A stretch of 64,000 bases of DNA from Candidatus Leucobacter sulfamidivorax (GTDB lineage Bacteria > Actinomycetota > Actinomycetes > Actinomycetales > Microbacteriaceae): assembly GCA_016771945.1 (NCBI GenBank), contig QZLF01000001.1, forward strand, positions 887,447-951,446, given 5' to 3'. Positions 19,108 to 26,920 of the stretch are shown here, piece by piece; the first letter of the stretch is position 1, and each line of letters opens with the position of its first letter. Position numbers and translations under genes: made by a program. Below the pieces are notes generated by a model. It was not told the DNA's origin and made no database searches. It saw only the letters and a list, made by a program, of their open reading frames with translations.

Positions 19108-19531
19108 CGGTGACGGCCCCGATGAGATAGCGGATCGCGCGCTCGTCGTCGACGCCCAGCCGGCGCAGGCGATCCGCCGCATCGAGCGCGACGCGGCGGG
19201 CCTCCGCCTCGACGGGATCGTCGCCCAGGCGCACGAAGGTGCCGCTGCGCCCGCGGCCCTCGACCACGCCCGAGTCCTCGAGGGCGCGATAGCCCGCCGC
19301 CACGGTGTTGGCGGCGAGCCCCAGATGCGCCGCCAGGGCCCGCACGGTGGGCAGGCGCTCGCCGGGGCGGATCCGCCCGTCCGCGAGCGCGGCGACCACC
19401 GCGTCGTGCAGCTGGCGGTACGGGGGAGCGTCGGCGCGCTGGTCGACGGCGAAGATCGCGAGTGCGGGCGGGTCCGGGGTTGCGGCGGCGTTCGTAGCGG
19501 CGGAGTCGGAGGCTGCGACAGCTGCGGTCAT
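19094..19531 (-). CDS. GntR family transcriptional regulator (YtrA-like)
   Basis: A 145-residue protein with a GntR winged helix: PPYRQLHDAVVAALADGRI, GERLPTVRALAAHLGLAANT and ALEDSGVVEGRGRSGTFV. The short C-terminal tail lacks an FCD or UTRA ligand domain, as in YtrA-type regulators of transport genes. The ATG at 19531 has GAGA just upstream; a longer frame exists but runs into non-homologous sequence. Its 3' end overlaps the converging glycosyltransferase gene by 14 bp. Its target is not evident. Confidence 0.85.
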   Translation of the reverse strand: MTAAVAASDSAATNAAATPDPPALAIFAVDQRADAPPYRQLHDAVVAALADGRIRPGERLPTVRALAAHLGLAANTVAAGYRALEDSGVVEGRGRSGTFVRLGDDPVEAEARRVALDAADRLRRLGVDDERAIRYLIGAVTATRP

Positions 19532-19695
19532 GTTCTCAGCGTAGAGCACCGCCCCCTCGTGCTCGGTTCGGGCTGGGGCTTCCTGAACTCCGCCTTCCCG
19601 CGTATCGGGGTCGTCGTCGACTGCGAATCCCGTCGCCCCGCGGATACGACCCCGGAACCCGGAAGGTCGGTCATCGACCCGGCCGAGAGGACAAG

Positions 19696-19727
19696 AATCG
19701 TGGTGTCTGCCGGCGAAGACCACGATT
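19696..19727. promoter_or_regulatory. Inverted repeat upstream of ppx gene
   Basis: AATCGTGGT at 19696-19704 pairs with ACCACGATT at 19719-19727 across a 14-base loop, followed by TTTC. It may be a terminator for upstream read-through or an operator in the divergent GntR/Ppx interval. A TAGACT hexamer at 19782-19787, only 7 bases before the Ppx start codon, would fit a leaderless transcript. Confidence 0.35.
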
Positions 19728-19794
19728 TTCGACCATTCGCGGGCTTCTCGCGTGCTGCGGGGTCTCTGCCAGGCTTGGCCCTAGACTTTTTCCC

Positions 19795-20757
19795 ATGCGC
19801 CTCGGAGTGATCGACGTCGGATCAAACACCGTGCACCTGCTCGTCGTCGACGCGCACCCCGGTGCGAGCCCCGTTCCGTACCATTCGCAGCGCTCGACGC
19901 TGCGGCTGATGCGCTACCTCGACAGCGAGGGCGCGATCGTGGAGGAGGGCGTGCAGCGCATCGTCGAGGCGATCCGCGATGCCGTGCAGACGGTGGCCGA
20001 GATCGGGGTCGACGACCTCATCGCGACGGCGACCTCGGCGATCCGCGAGGCGGCGAACGGAACCGAGGTGCTCGCGCGCATCGAGCGCGAGGCAGGCATC
20101 TCGCTGCGGGTGCTCTCGGGCGAGGACGAGGCGCGCATCACCATGCTCGCAGTGCGGCGGTGGCTCGGTTGGTCGGCGGGGGAGATCCTGCTCTTCGACA
20201 TCGGCGGCGGCTCGTTCGAGATCGCCCAGGGCGCCGACGAGTACCCCGATGTGGAGGTGTCGCTGCCGCTCGGCGCCGGACGAACGACCGTCAACTTCCT
20301 GGTCGAGGATCCGCCGCCGCGCGAGGCCGTGTCGCAGCTGCGCGCGCACGCGCGGGCCGAGTTCACGCGGGTGCGCGAGGAGCTGTTCGCGGATCGGCCC
20401 CGGCCGAAGCGGGTGGTGGGCACGTCGAAGACGATCCGCTCGCTGGCGCGCCTCATCGGCGGGCCGCCCGACCCGGTGACCGGCGACCTGGCGCAGCTGC
20501 ACTACGTCGGCCTGCGCGAATGGGAGCCGACGCTGCGCGAGATGCCCGGCAGCGTGCGCGAGTACCTGCCCGGTGTGACGCCCGAGCGCGGCTACCAGCT
20601 GATCGCCGGCGCGATCGTGCTGCGCACCGCGATGAAGGTGTTCGAGGTCGACACGCTGACCATCTCGCCGTGGGCGCTGCGCGAGGGCATCGTGCTGCGC
20701 TACATCGACGCGCTCGACGGGCGGGGTGCGGATCCGGTGGTCGGGGAAGCGGCCTAG
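19795..20757 (+). CDS. Ppx/GppA phosphatase family protein
   Basis: A 320-residue member of the actin/hexokinase-like Ppx/GppA family. RLGVIDVGSNTVHLLVVD holds the phosphate-1 loop at residues 2-19, SGEDEARI follows the family's usual order, and FDIGGGSFE is the phosphate-2 loop. It hydrolyses inorganic polyphosphate or pppGpp; the short form lacking C-terminal domains, as here, is the usual actinobacterial Ppx type. The gene stands alone between a GntR regulator and a hypothetical gene. Confidence 0.92.
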   Translation: MRLGVIDVGSNTVHLLVVDAHPGASPVPYHSQRSTLRLMRYLDSEGAIVEEGVQRIVEAIRDAVQTVAEIGVDDLIATATSAIREAANGTEVLARIEREAGISLRVLSGEDEARITMLAVRRWLGWSAGEILLFDIGGGSFEIAQGADEYPDVEVSLPLGAGRTTVNFLVEDPPPREAVSQLRAHARAEFTRVREELFADRPRPKRVVGTSKTIRSLARLIGGPPDPVTGDLAQLHYVGLREWEPTLREMPGSVREYLPGVTPERGYQLIAGAIVLRTAMKVFEVDTLTISPWALREGIVLRYIDALDGRGADPVVGEAA

Positions 20758-20784
20758 TCTTCGGTCGCGGTCGCCCCTCGCCCG

Positions 20785-20846
20785 GCATTCGCCGCTCGTG
20801 TGGCATTCGCCTCTGCCTGGCATTCGCCGCTCGTGCCGCATTCGCC
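20785..20846. repeat. Four tandem GCATTCGCC repeats with a 17-18 bp period
   Basis: GCATTCGCC occurs at 20785, 20803, 20820 and 20838. Copies 1 and 3 share the longer unit GGCATTCGCCGCTCGTG. The array lies just after the ppx stop codon and about 100 bp before the next start, on the same face of the helix only every few turns (17-18 bp period). It could be a protein-binding array or a simple tandem repeat. Confidence 0.7.
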
Positions 20847-20940
20847 GTGCACAGGGGTGGATCGCCTGAGAGTTCGGTGATCCCTCCACAGATCCGGCCT
20901 TCCGGCCGTGTGGTCTGAGCCGCGCCCGCATGCTGGGAGC

Positions 20941-21399
20941 ATGACACCGGATACGACCCCGATCGCCGAACAAGCCTTCGAGACGGATGACCAGCTGCAC
21001 GACATGCTCGGGCACCTGCTCTCGCGGGCGAGCATCCGGCAGATCTGGCTGTTCTTCTTCGGGGCGGATCACCGCCTCATGGAGCCCATCATGCCGATGG
21101 ACGATCACCCGATCTCTCCCGATGAGATGTGCGACACCGAGGACCTCGGCCGACTGCCCTTCGGCCGGGTGTTCGCCGAGCGGGTGGCCTGGATCACGGA
21201 GTTCATCGGGGCGGCCTCGGTCGTCGTGGTGTGGGAGCGAGTAGGGCCACCGAAGCCCACCGTGCTCGATCTGGAGTGGGCGCGTACGGTCGGCCGGGAG
21301 GCGGAACGCCTGGGGGTGAACCTGCGCGCGCAGTTCACGCTGCACAACGGCGGCGTGCGGCAGCTGACGGGTGCGGAGCTGCGGGGGAGCGCAGCCTGA
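20941..21399 (+). CDS. Hypothetical protein
   Basis: A 152-residue soluble protein I cannot assign to a named family. It contains an acidic N-terminus, RASIRQIWLFFFGADHRLMEPIMPMDD-like core (RQIWLFFFGADHR, then PIMPMDDHP) and a hydrophobic strand AASVVVVWERVG. The pattern of alternating strands and helices suggests a compact alpha/beta fold. The ATG at 20941 is preceded by GGGAG at close spacing; an upstream GTG at 20908 in the same frame would add 11 residues. Confidence 0.7.
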   Translation: MTPDTTPIAEQAFETDDQLHDMLGHLLSRASIRQIWLFFFGADHRLMEPIMPMDDHPISPDEMCDTEDLGRLPFGRVFAERVAWITEFIGAASVVVVWERVGPPKPTVLDLEWARTVGREAERLGVNLRAQFTLHNGGVRQLTGAELRGSAA

Positions 21400-21481
21400 T
21401 CCGCCCGGATTTCTCATGCTTCGGGTGCGAGGCCGACACTCCCCATCTCCGGTCTCGCGCCCGAATACTCTGCCGCATCCC

Positions 21482-21534
21482 CAGGTTGACTGACACCAGT
21501 TGACCAACCTGAGCCATCTGCCTAATCTGGAGCC
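21482..21534 (+). promoter_or_regulatory. Promoter and operator of the Phd/PIN toxin-antitoxin pair
   Basis: CAGGTTG at 21482-21488 pairs with CAACCTG at 21505-21511. The repeat overlaps a TTGACC -35 hexamer at 21500-21505 that is 17 bp from TAATCT at 21523-21528. Transcription would begin at or next to the ATG at 21535, giving a leaderless or near-leaderless message. Autorepression by the antitoxin at the inverted repeat is inferred from how such pairs work. Confidence 0.5.
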
Positions 21535-21756
21535 ATGAGGAACGTGAAGGTGCAATACGCCAAGACCCACCTCTCCGCCCTGCTCGCCGCAGTCGAGAGC
21601 GGGGAGGAGGTGACGATCGCGCGGGGCGACACGCCCGTGGCGAGGCTCGTCCCGGTCGACCCGGCAAAGGAGCGGGAACTGGGTTTCGTCGATTACACGG
21701 TGCCCGACGAGTTCTGGGATGAGCTTTCGGAATCGGAGCTCGCGGCATGGGAATGA
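21535..21756 (+). CDS. Type II antitoxin, Phd/YefM (prevent-host-death) family
   Basis: A 73-residue protein starting MRNVKVQYAKTHLSALLAAV, continuing GEEVTIARGDTPVARLVPV, the Phd/YefM DNA-binding fold that binds as a dimer to its own promoter. The acidic tail (DEFWDELSESELAAWE) is the likely toxin-wrapping segment. Its 3' end overlaps the toxin gene by 10 bp, as expected for a coupled pair. Confidence 0.9.
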   Translation: MRNVKVQYAKTHLSALLAAVESGEEVTIARGDTPVARLVPVDPAKERELGFVDYTVPDEFWDELSESELAAWE

Positions 21757-22142
21757 GATATCTGCTCGACACCCACGCGCTCCTTTGGGCGATCACCGAT
21801 CCCGATCGTCTCGGCGCCGAGGTGCGCAGGACCATCGCCGACCGGTCGAATCCGCTGGTCGTCTCAGCGGTATCCGCGTGGGAGATCGCGACGAAGCAGC
21901 GTGCGGGCAAGCTGCCGCAGGCGGACGTGCTGGTCGGCGCCTATTCGAGGCATCTGGATCGACTGGGGGTCGAGCGCCTGCCGGTGACGGAGGAGCATGC
22001 GCTGCTCGCGGGAAGCCTGCAGTGGGAGCACCGCGATCCCTTCGACCGCATGCTCGCCGCGCAGGCGATGCTCGAGTCGATGCCGATCGTGACCGGCGAA
22101 GCGGCTTTCGCTGAGCTTTCCGGGGTTGCGACGGTGTGGTGA
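21747..22142 (+). CDS. Type II toxin, PIN domain ribonuclease
   Basis: A 131-residue PIN-domain protein: YLLDTHALLWAI gives the first catalytic aspartate (D8), SAVSAWEIATK the glutamate, and WEHRDPFDRMLAAQA the later acidic residues. Such toxins cut RNA in the cytoplasm and are held inactive by the antitoxin encoded immediately upstream. The start may be the ATG at 21747 or the one at 21753. All catalytic acidic residues appear present, so the toxin should be active. Confidence 0.9.
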   Translation: MGMRYLLDTHALLWAITDPDRLGAEVRRTIADRSNPLVVSAVSAWEIATKQRAGKLPQADVLVGAYSRHLDRLGVERLPVTEEHALLAGSLQWEHRDPFDRMLAAQAMLESMPIVTGEAAFAELSGVATVW

Positions 22143-22153
22143 AAGCCGACGCC

Positions 22154-22378
22154 TCACTTCGCGTTCGGCTCGGCGAACGCCAGGCCGTTCTCGGCGAGGG
22201 CCTCCTCGAGGATCCGCACGGCCTTCGGACCGACGCCGTGCAGTTCGAGCAGCTCGGCCTTCGTGAACACCGCGACCTGCTTCAGCGAGGTGACCCCGAT
22301 CGTGAGGAGCGCGGAGTTGGCTGGCCGGCCGATCGCCGGCAGGTCTCCGATCCGGGCGGGAACGTCGCGCGTGCTCAT
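22154..22378 (-). CDS. Small helix-hairpin-helix DNA-binding protein
   Basis: A 74-residue protein with DLPAIGRPANSALLTIGVTS and LELHGVGPKAVRILEEAL, two helix-hairpin-helix GxG hairpins like those of the RNA polymerase alpha C-terminal domain. It probably binds DNA backbone non-specifically or acts as a small helix-hairpin-helix adaptor. It is convergent with the PIN toxin gene, 11 bp apart. Confidence 0.8.
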   Translation of the reverse strand: MSTRDVPARIGDLPAIGRPANSALLTIGVTSLKQVAVFTKAELLELHGVGPKAVRILEEALAENGLAFAEPNAK

Positions 22379-22489
22379 GGCCTCAGCCTACGGGTTTCGC
22401 CCCCGCCGCCCTCGCTTTGAGTTCGGCAGAATAAGGCGGTAGAGTAGTCTCTCGGTGCCGGGCTCCACGGAGTCTCGGAATCACGCCTT

Positions 22490-22561
22490 TGGGATATGGT
22501 GTAATTGGCAACACTACGGTTTCTGGTACCGTCATTCTAGGTTCGAGTCCTGGTATCCCAG
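22490..22561 (+). tRNA. tRNA-Gln (anticodon CTG)
   Basis: A full cloverleaf can be drawn: acceptor strands TGGGATA (22490-22496) and TATCCCA (22554-22560), anticodon stem ACGGT/ACCGT, loop TTCTGGT with anticodon CTG at 22523-22525, and a TTCGAGT T-loop. G at 22561 is the discriminator base and CCA is encoded at 22562-22564. Its 3' end is repeated with two differences at 25149-25170, which suggests it was once an integration target. Confidence 0.95.
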
Positions 22562-22771
22562 CCATTCGAGTCACTGCCGAAACGGTGTCCTGCGCTGCCC
22601 TCGCGAAGAGGTTCGATGTGCGCTCGCCCGATCCGGTCCTCACACGCCTCTCCGACTCTGCGCGAGCGGGGGATCGCGACACGCCCTATCTCAGCTTCTC
22701 CCGCCGATCAAGGGTCTGTTCCCTCGCGATCGTTCGCATCATGCTGATGCTGTTCACGATCGGAGGCCCCC

Positions 22772-23818
22772 ATGCTCGACACTGTTCTCGCCGAGTCCCC
22801 CGACGTCGGCTGCTCGTCCCGAGGGCCGCTCAGCGAAGCGCTGCTTCGCGTGCTGACGGGGGAGTGCGGGCGCGAGGACCTGAGCGCGCTCGCGCATCGG
22901 GCGATCGAGCGGGCGAGCGATGTGGTCGCCGACGACGACGTCCAGCTCGGGCTCTTCCTGCTCTACGCCTCGTCGTACGGATCGCTGCCGCAGATCCTCC
23001 CCGAACTGGAGTGGGACCTCGACCTCATCGCCGCACGGCGGATCCTGGAGGAGTCCTTCGAACTCGTGCTCCGGGAGCGGGTCCCCGTCCCCGATCTCCC
23101 CGCCGCGACCGCCGCCGACGTGTCGCGCTCTCTCTTCGCACTGACCTCCGCCGATGCGGGCCCGAGCCTCGCGCGCTACCTCTCCAAGCAGGCGAGCGCG
23201 GAGCAGGCTCGCGAGTTCCTCATCCAACGGTCCATCTACACGCTGCGGGAGGCGGATCCGCACTCCTGGGCGATCCCGCGCCTGCACGGCAGGCCGAAGG
23301 CGGCGCTCGTCGAGATCCAGGCGGACGAGTACGGCGGCGGTCGCCCCGATCGCGTGCACGCCGAGATCTTCGCGAGGGCGATGCGCGGCGCCGGGCTCGA
23401 CGATCGCTACGGCGGCTACCTCGACGTCGTGCCCGCCCTCACGCTGGCCTCTCACAACCTGATGTCGATGTTCGGGCTCAACCGCAGGCTGATCGGCGCG
23501 ATCGTGGGGCATCTCGCCGCGTTCGAGATGACCTCTTCGATTCCCAGCCGCATGAGCGGCGACGGCCTGCGTCGGCTCGGGTTCGGCGCCGAAGTGACCG
23601 ACTACTTCGACGAGCACGTCGAGGCCGACGCGGTGCACGAGCAGATCGCGGGGCGGGATCTCGCCGGCTCACTCGCCGAGGATCGCCCCGAACTGCTGCC
23701 CGACATCATGTTCGGCGCGGCCGCCTACCTGACGGTCGAGGGGTGGACCTCCTCGCACATCCTCGAGGCGTGGAATCGAGGAGCCTCGTCATTGCGTGCG
23801 GAGGACGAAGAACGGTGA
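22772..23818 (+). CDS. Iron-containing redox enzyme family protein
   Basis: A 348-residue all-helical protein of the iron-containing redox enzyme group (haem-oxygenase-like fold, related to the diiron oxygenases such as CADD). The segment QADEYGGGRPDRVHAEIF near residue 190 carries Glu and His ligand candidates, and YFDEHVEADAVHEQIA near the C-terminus carries the second EH..D..H set. It probably binds two irons and oxidises a small molecule with O2; the substrate is unknown. Its stop codon overlaps the start of a CDGSH iron-sulfur gene, which could supply electrons. Confidence 0.85.
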   Translation: MLDTVLAESPDVGCSSRGPLSEALLRVLTGECGREDLSALAHRAIERASDVVADDDVQLGLFLLYASSYGSLPQILPELEWDLDLIAARRILEESFELVLRERVPVPDLPAATAADVSRSLFALTSADAGPSLARYLSKQASAEQAREFLIQRSIYTLREADPHSWAIPRLHGRPKAALVEIQADEYGGGRPDRVHAEIFARAMRGAGLDDRYGGYLDVVPALTLASHNLMSMFGLNRRLIGAIVGHLAAFEMTSSIPSRMSGDGLRRLGFGAEVTDYFDEHVEADAVHEQIAGRDLAGSLAEDRPELLPDIMFGAAAYLTVEGWTSSHILEAWNRGASSLRAEDEER

Positions 23819-24018
23819 GCGACGAATCCCCGAGCATCACCCCGTACCCCGACGGCCCGCTGCTGGTCCGCGGAGCCGTCGAGCTGCGCACGGCGGACGG
23901 AGACCCGATCCCCTGCCGCCGGAAGACCGTCGCGCTCTGCAGGTGCGGGCTGTCGAGCATCAAGCCGTTCTGCGACGGCACGCACAAGCCAGCCGGCTTC
24001 CGCACCGACGATCAGTGA
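23815..24018 (+). CDS. CDGSH iron-sulfur domain protein
   Basis: A 67-residue protein starting at a GTG that overlaps the previous stop as GTGA. It has the complete signature C-R-C-G-L-S-S-I-K-P-F-C-D-G-T-H, three Cys and one His binding a [2Fe-2S] cluster, as in mitoNEET-type proteins. Small bacterial forms like this are soluble electron or cluster carriers. The coupling to the diiron enzyme suggests it is its redox partner, which is an inference. Confidence 0.9.
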   Translation: MSDESPSITPYPDGPLLVRGAVELRTADGDPIPCRRKTVALCRCGLSSIKPFCDGTHKPAGFRTDDQ

Positions 24019-24159
24019 TCGGCAGGAAAGCGAAGCGGGCATTCCGGACCCGCGCGAGCCGCGCCGCGCCGACCGGCTCGCCCGAGGCGCACTGTACGGA
24101 TCCGGCGTTTCGCGATAGCGTCGGCACACTCCCGGCAGGTCCTACGAAGAGGTGGTCAC

Positions 24160-25029
24160 GTGTGTCGCTGGCTCGCATATCTCGGCTCGCCGATCGCGCT
24201 CGAGGAGGTGCTCGTCCGGCCCAACCATTCGCTCATCGATCAGAGCCTGCTGGCGAGAGATCTCTACCTGCCGGGTGAGGCAGCTGTCGAGCAGTTCCCG
24301 CACCGCGCGTTCCCGACGAACGGCGACGGTTTCGGGATCGCCTGGGCCGGGCGCTCGGGCCTGATCGGCCAGTATCGGCAGGTGGATCCCGCGTGGGGCA
24401 GCCAGAACCTCAGGCATCTTGCCTCCCAGATCGAATCGGGGTGCTTCCTCGCCCACGTGCGTGCGGCTCCCCACGGCACGATCTCCGAGCAGAACTGCCA
24501 CCCCTTCGTGCATGCCGGATGGATGTTCCAGCACAACGGAGAGATCCACGGTTTCGAACAGGTGAAGCGGGAGCTGACCTTCGACGTGGCTCCGGCGCTG
24601 TACCCTTCGATCCTCGGCAACGCGGACTCGGAGGTCTGCTTCCACCTGGCACTCACGTACGGACTCGCCGACGATCCCGTCGCGGGGCTCTCGCGCATGG
24701 TGGAGCGCGTGGAGCGCGCCCGTCGCGAGCGCGGCATCACTGATGCGTTCCGGGCGACGATGTGCGCCTCCGACGGCTCGCAGCTCGTCGTGCTGCGCTG
24801 GGTGAGCCCGGATGCGCCGGCGGAGACCGCGCCGACCCTGTTCCACGCCTCCGGCCCGACCATGCTGCGCGCGGTCGACGGCTCCGAGCAGGCGCTGCCG
24901 ACCGATGCGCAGCTCGTGGTGTCGGAGCCGTTGGAGCTGCACTGGAGCAACGAGACCTGGGTCGAGATCCCCGAGGGGACCATCGGCGTGTTCCGCACGG
25001 GAGAGCAGCCGGTCTTCACCCCGGTGTGA
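24160..25029 (+). CDS. Class II glutamine amidotransferase
   Basis: A 289-residue Ntn-hydrolase of the YafJ/EgtC-like amidotransferase type. It starts at the GTG at 24160, so Cys2 becomes the N-terminal nucleophile after methionine removal. FPTNGDGFGIAW, FLAHVRAAPHG and CHPFVHAGWMFQHNGEIHG are the conserved glutamine-site segments. It releases ammonia from glutamine, or cleaves a gamma-glutamyl bond, in the cytoplasm; the acceptor is unknown. A GAGG-type site (gaagagg) stands about 9 bases upstream. Confidence 0.9.
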   Translation: MCRWLAYLGSPIALEEVLVRPNHSLIDQSLLARDLYLPGEAAVEQFPHRAFPTNGDGFGIAWAGRSGLIGQYRQVDPAWGSQNLRHLASQIESGCFLAHVRAAPHGTISEQNCHPFVHAGWMFQHNGEIHGFEQVKRELTFDVAPALYPSILGNADSEVCFHLALTYGLADDPVAGLSRMVERVERARRERGITDAFRATMCASDGSQLVVLRWVSPDAPAETAPTLFHASGPTMLRAVDGSEQALPTDAQLVVSEPLELHWSNETWVEIPEGTIGVFRTGEQPVFTPV

Positions 25030-25136
25030 GTACCCGAGGGCGGGTGTCCGCGACGCGCCCGCGTGAGACAGGGGGTGGCCTCGGGGACCCGCGGTCGTGT
25101 CGGCGTTCGGTCCATCATAGAGGCCCAATAAGGCAA

Positions 25137-25158
25137 TCAGTTGTTCTTGGTTCGAGTC
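25137..25158 (+). repeat. Left attachment repeat (attL)
   Basis: TCAG followed by TTGTTCTTGGTTCGAGTC. The sequence continues as CCAGGTACCCCAG, so the site is the T-arm and acceptor 3' half of a tRNA-Gln-like gene without its 5' half. It matches 47080-47101 except for G at 25149 versus A at 47092. Confidence 0.85.
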
Positions 25159-25170
25159 CAGGTACCCCAG
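25149..25170 (+). repeat. tRNA-Gln 3'-end fragment
   Basis: This 22-base stretch matches the 3' end of tRNA-Gln(CTG) at 22540-22561 with two differences. No matching 5' acceptor strand is found within 80 bases upstream, so this is not a working tRNA. It looks like the scar of an older integration at the tRNA. Confidence 0.7.
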
Positions 25171-25240
25171 CGCAAAACTCCTCAGATTCCGCGGGAATCG
25201 GAGGAGTTTCATGGTTCCTGGGTACTCGAGAACCGGCTGC

Positions 25241-25270
25241 GGGGTCCTAAACGGGGTCCAAAACCCCTTT
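25241..25270 (+). repeat. GGGGTCC repeats inside the left end (arm-type site candidate)
   Basis: GGGGTCC occurs at 25241 and 25253, exactly 12 bp apart, followed by AAAACCCCTTTC. The same arrangement recurs at 46932-46970 near the other end, in the same orientation. Paired short repeats at both element ends are what arm-type integrase or excisionase binding sites look like. Confidence 0.55.
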
Positions 25271-25363
25271 CGGAGGGTGCTCCCCGAAGCGTGGCACGGG
25301 TTGTCCCGTGTCGCCCGCACACTGGCTGCAACGGCTGTGGTGTGGCGAGCGCACCTAATGGGT

Positions 25364-25555
25364 ATGGACACCCGAGACGAGCCCCTGATCATGACCGGCG
25401 AGCAGGTCGCCGAGCTGCTGCAGGTCTCGCCGCGCACCATCGAGGAATGGCGGCAGACGAACGGCGGCCCGCCGTTCCGTCGCGTCGGACGCCACGTGCG
25501 CTACCTGCGCCCCGAGGTGCTCGCCTGGTTCCAGGAGCTGGTGCGCCATGGCTAG
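25364..25555 (+). CDS. Helix-turn-helix excisionase-like protein
   Basis: A 63-residue protein: LIMTGEQVAELLQVSPRTIE, then GGPPFRRVGRHVRYLRPEVLAWFQEL. This is the MerR-like winged helix shared by AlpA and Xis proteins. Its 3' end overlaps the integrase start by 8 bp, the usual order of directionality factor and integrase. ATGs at 25358 and 25364 are both possible. It probably bends DNA at the element ends and controls excision and perhaps its own promoter. Confidence 0.85.
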   Translation: MDTRDEPLIMTGEQVAELLQVSPRTIEEWRQTNGGPPFRRVGRHVRYLRPEVLAWFQELVRHG

Positions 25556-26792
25556 GCCGAGACTCGAGCCCGGTGAGATCGGCGCGATCCAGATCCGAAC
25601 TCTCGCATCCGGCCGCGTGCAGGCTACTGCGAAGATGCGTGACGAGGTCGGTGAGCTACGCCGCCTGAAAGCCACCGGCGACACCGAGCATGAGGCACGC
25701 ACGGGGCTTGCGAAGCAGGCTGAAGACATTCGCTACCGCACGGTCGGCCCCGTGCTCGGCCTGGACGCCACGATCGCCCAGGCGTGCGAGGTGTTCGTCT
25801 ACGAGAAGGAGCAGTCGCAGACCGTCGAAGACACCACAATGGAGTCCTACCGCTCGACGATCAGACACGTCGTGAACCCCGCCTGCGGCAATCTGCGGCT
25901 GAGGGATCTCAGCGTGCTGCGCTGTAACCGCATCCTCCAGTCGATCCGCGAGCAGAAGTCGCTGTCTGCTGCGAGGCGCGCCAGGAGCGTGCTCTCGCAG
26001 GTGTGCCAGACCGGCATCGAGCACGAGGTGCTCACCGCGAATCCGATCCGCGACGCGAGACGGCTGCCGCTGCCGGAGAAGAAGGAATCGGTGCTGAACC
26101 CCGCGCAGGTGATGGTGGTGCAGAGCCTCATCCACGACTGGCGCAAAGATGGCGACGGCTACGGGCCGCGCCCGAACGTCGCGGTGCTGGAGCATGTGAT
26201 GTGGATCATGATCGGTACCAGCGCCCGCATCGGCGAAGTGCTCGGCCTGCGCCGCTGCGATGTGGACGTGACCTCACGCCCCGCGACCGTGCTGATTGCC
26301 GGCACCATCAAGCAGAGCAAAGCGAACGGGCTGTATCGGAAGAACACCCCGAAACGCTCACGGCAGAAGCGCCGCGTTGCGCTGCCGAGCTTCTCCGCCG
26401 CGGCGATCCGCCGCCAGCTCGCGACCGCCGATCGTGACCCGGAGGCGTTCCTGTTCTCGACCAAGACCGGTCGACCGCTCAGCGTCAGCAACTACGAGCG
26501 CCTGCTGCGCACCTTCGTGGACGACAACGCGGACGCCCTGCAACAGGCGGGCATCGATCCGACCGAGTTCTCGACGCACATCTTCCGCCGCACCACCGCG
26601 ACGATCATCGATGCGGCGGCAGGCATCACCCTCGCCTCTCGACTGCTCGGCCACGCGAACGAGCAGGTCACCCGCAGCAACTACGTCGTCACCGCCGAGA
26701 TGGTTGACCCGGTCACCGCCGACATCATGGACGACGCGTTCACGGCGATGCTCGGCACCGCAGGCAGCCGCCTCGAAAGCGATCTGCTGTGA
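25548..26792 (+). CDS. int: Tyrosine recombinase / site-specific integrase
   Basis: A 414-residue integrase with an N-terminal arm-binding part, a SAM-like core-binding domain (about residues 70-160) and a catalytic domain. The catalytic set is complete: R227 in GTSARIGEVLGL, H344-x-x-R347 in HIFRRT, H369 in LGH and Y379 in SNYVV. It cuts and joins at the att repeats; attL lies 390 bp upstream. It is coupled by overlap to the excisionase-like gene. Confidence 0.95.
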   Translation: MARPRLEPGEIGAIQIRTLASGRVQATAKMRDEVGELRRLKATGDTEHEARTGLAKQAEDIRYRTVGPVLGLDATIAQACEVFVYEKEQSQTVEDTTMESYRSTIRHVVNPACGNLRLRDLSVLRCNRILQSIREQKSLSAARRARSVLSQVCQTGIEHEVLTANPIRDARRLPLPEKKESVLNPAQVMVVQSLIHDWRKDGDGYGPRPNVAVLEHVMWIMIGTSARIGEVLGLRRCDVDVTSRPATVLIAGTIKQSKANGLYRKNTPKRSRQKRRVALPSFSAAAIRRQLATADRDPEAFLFSTKTGRPLSVSNYERLLRTFVDDNADALQQAGIDPTEFSTHIFRRTTATIIDAAAGITLASRLLGHANEQVTRSNYVVTAEMVDPVTADIMDDAFTAMLGTAGSRLESDLL

Positions 26793-26870
26793 AGGCTGGG
26801 AGTGCGCCCGGATGTGTTGGCCGATCGCTTGCCGTACCTGTCAGAGTGAGCTACCGTATTTGCACCGCGG

Positions 26871-26902
26871 TCCCGTCCGCGCGGGATAGCGATCAGTTTT
26901 TT
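26871..26902 (+). terminator. Weak terminator candidate after int
   Basis: TCCCG (26871-26875) pairs with CGGGA (26882-26886), and a run of six T stands at 26897-26902, 10 bases further on. The stem is short, so support is limited. Confidence 0.3.
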
Positions 26903-26920
26903 GCTCGCCGCAACGTCGAA

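Noticed and set aside
22489-23814. Open frame running from the tRNA through the iron-enzyme gene into the CDGSH gene
   Set aside because: It would translate the tRNA and an Arg/Ala-rich shadow; only the last 67 codons (from GTG 23815) are a recognisable protein.
25112-25170. A second complete tRNA gene at attL
   Set aside because: The T-arm and 3' acceptor strand are present, but no 5' acceptor strand or anticodon arm can be paired upstream.
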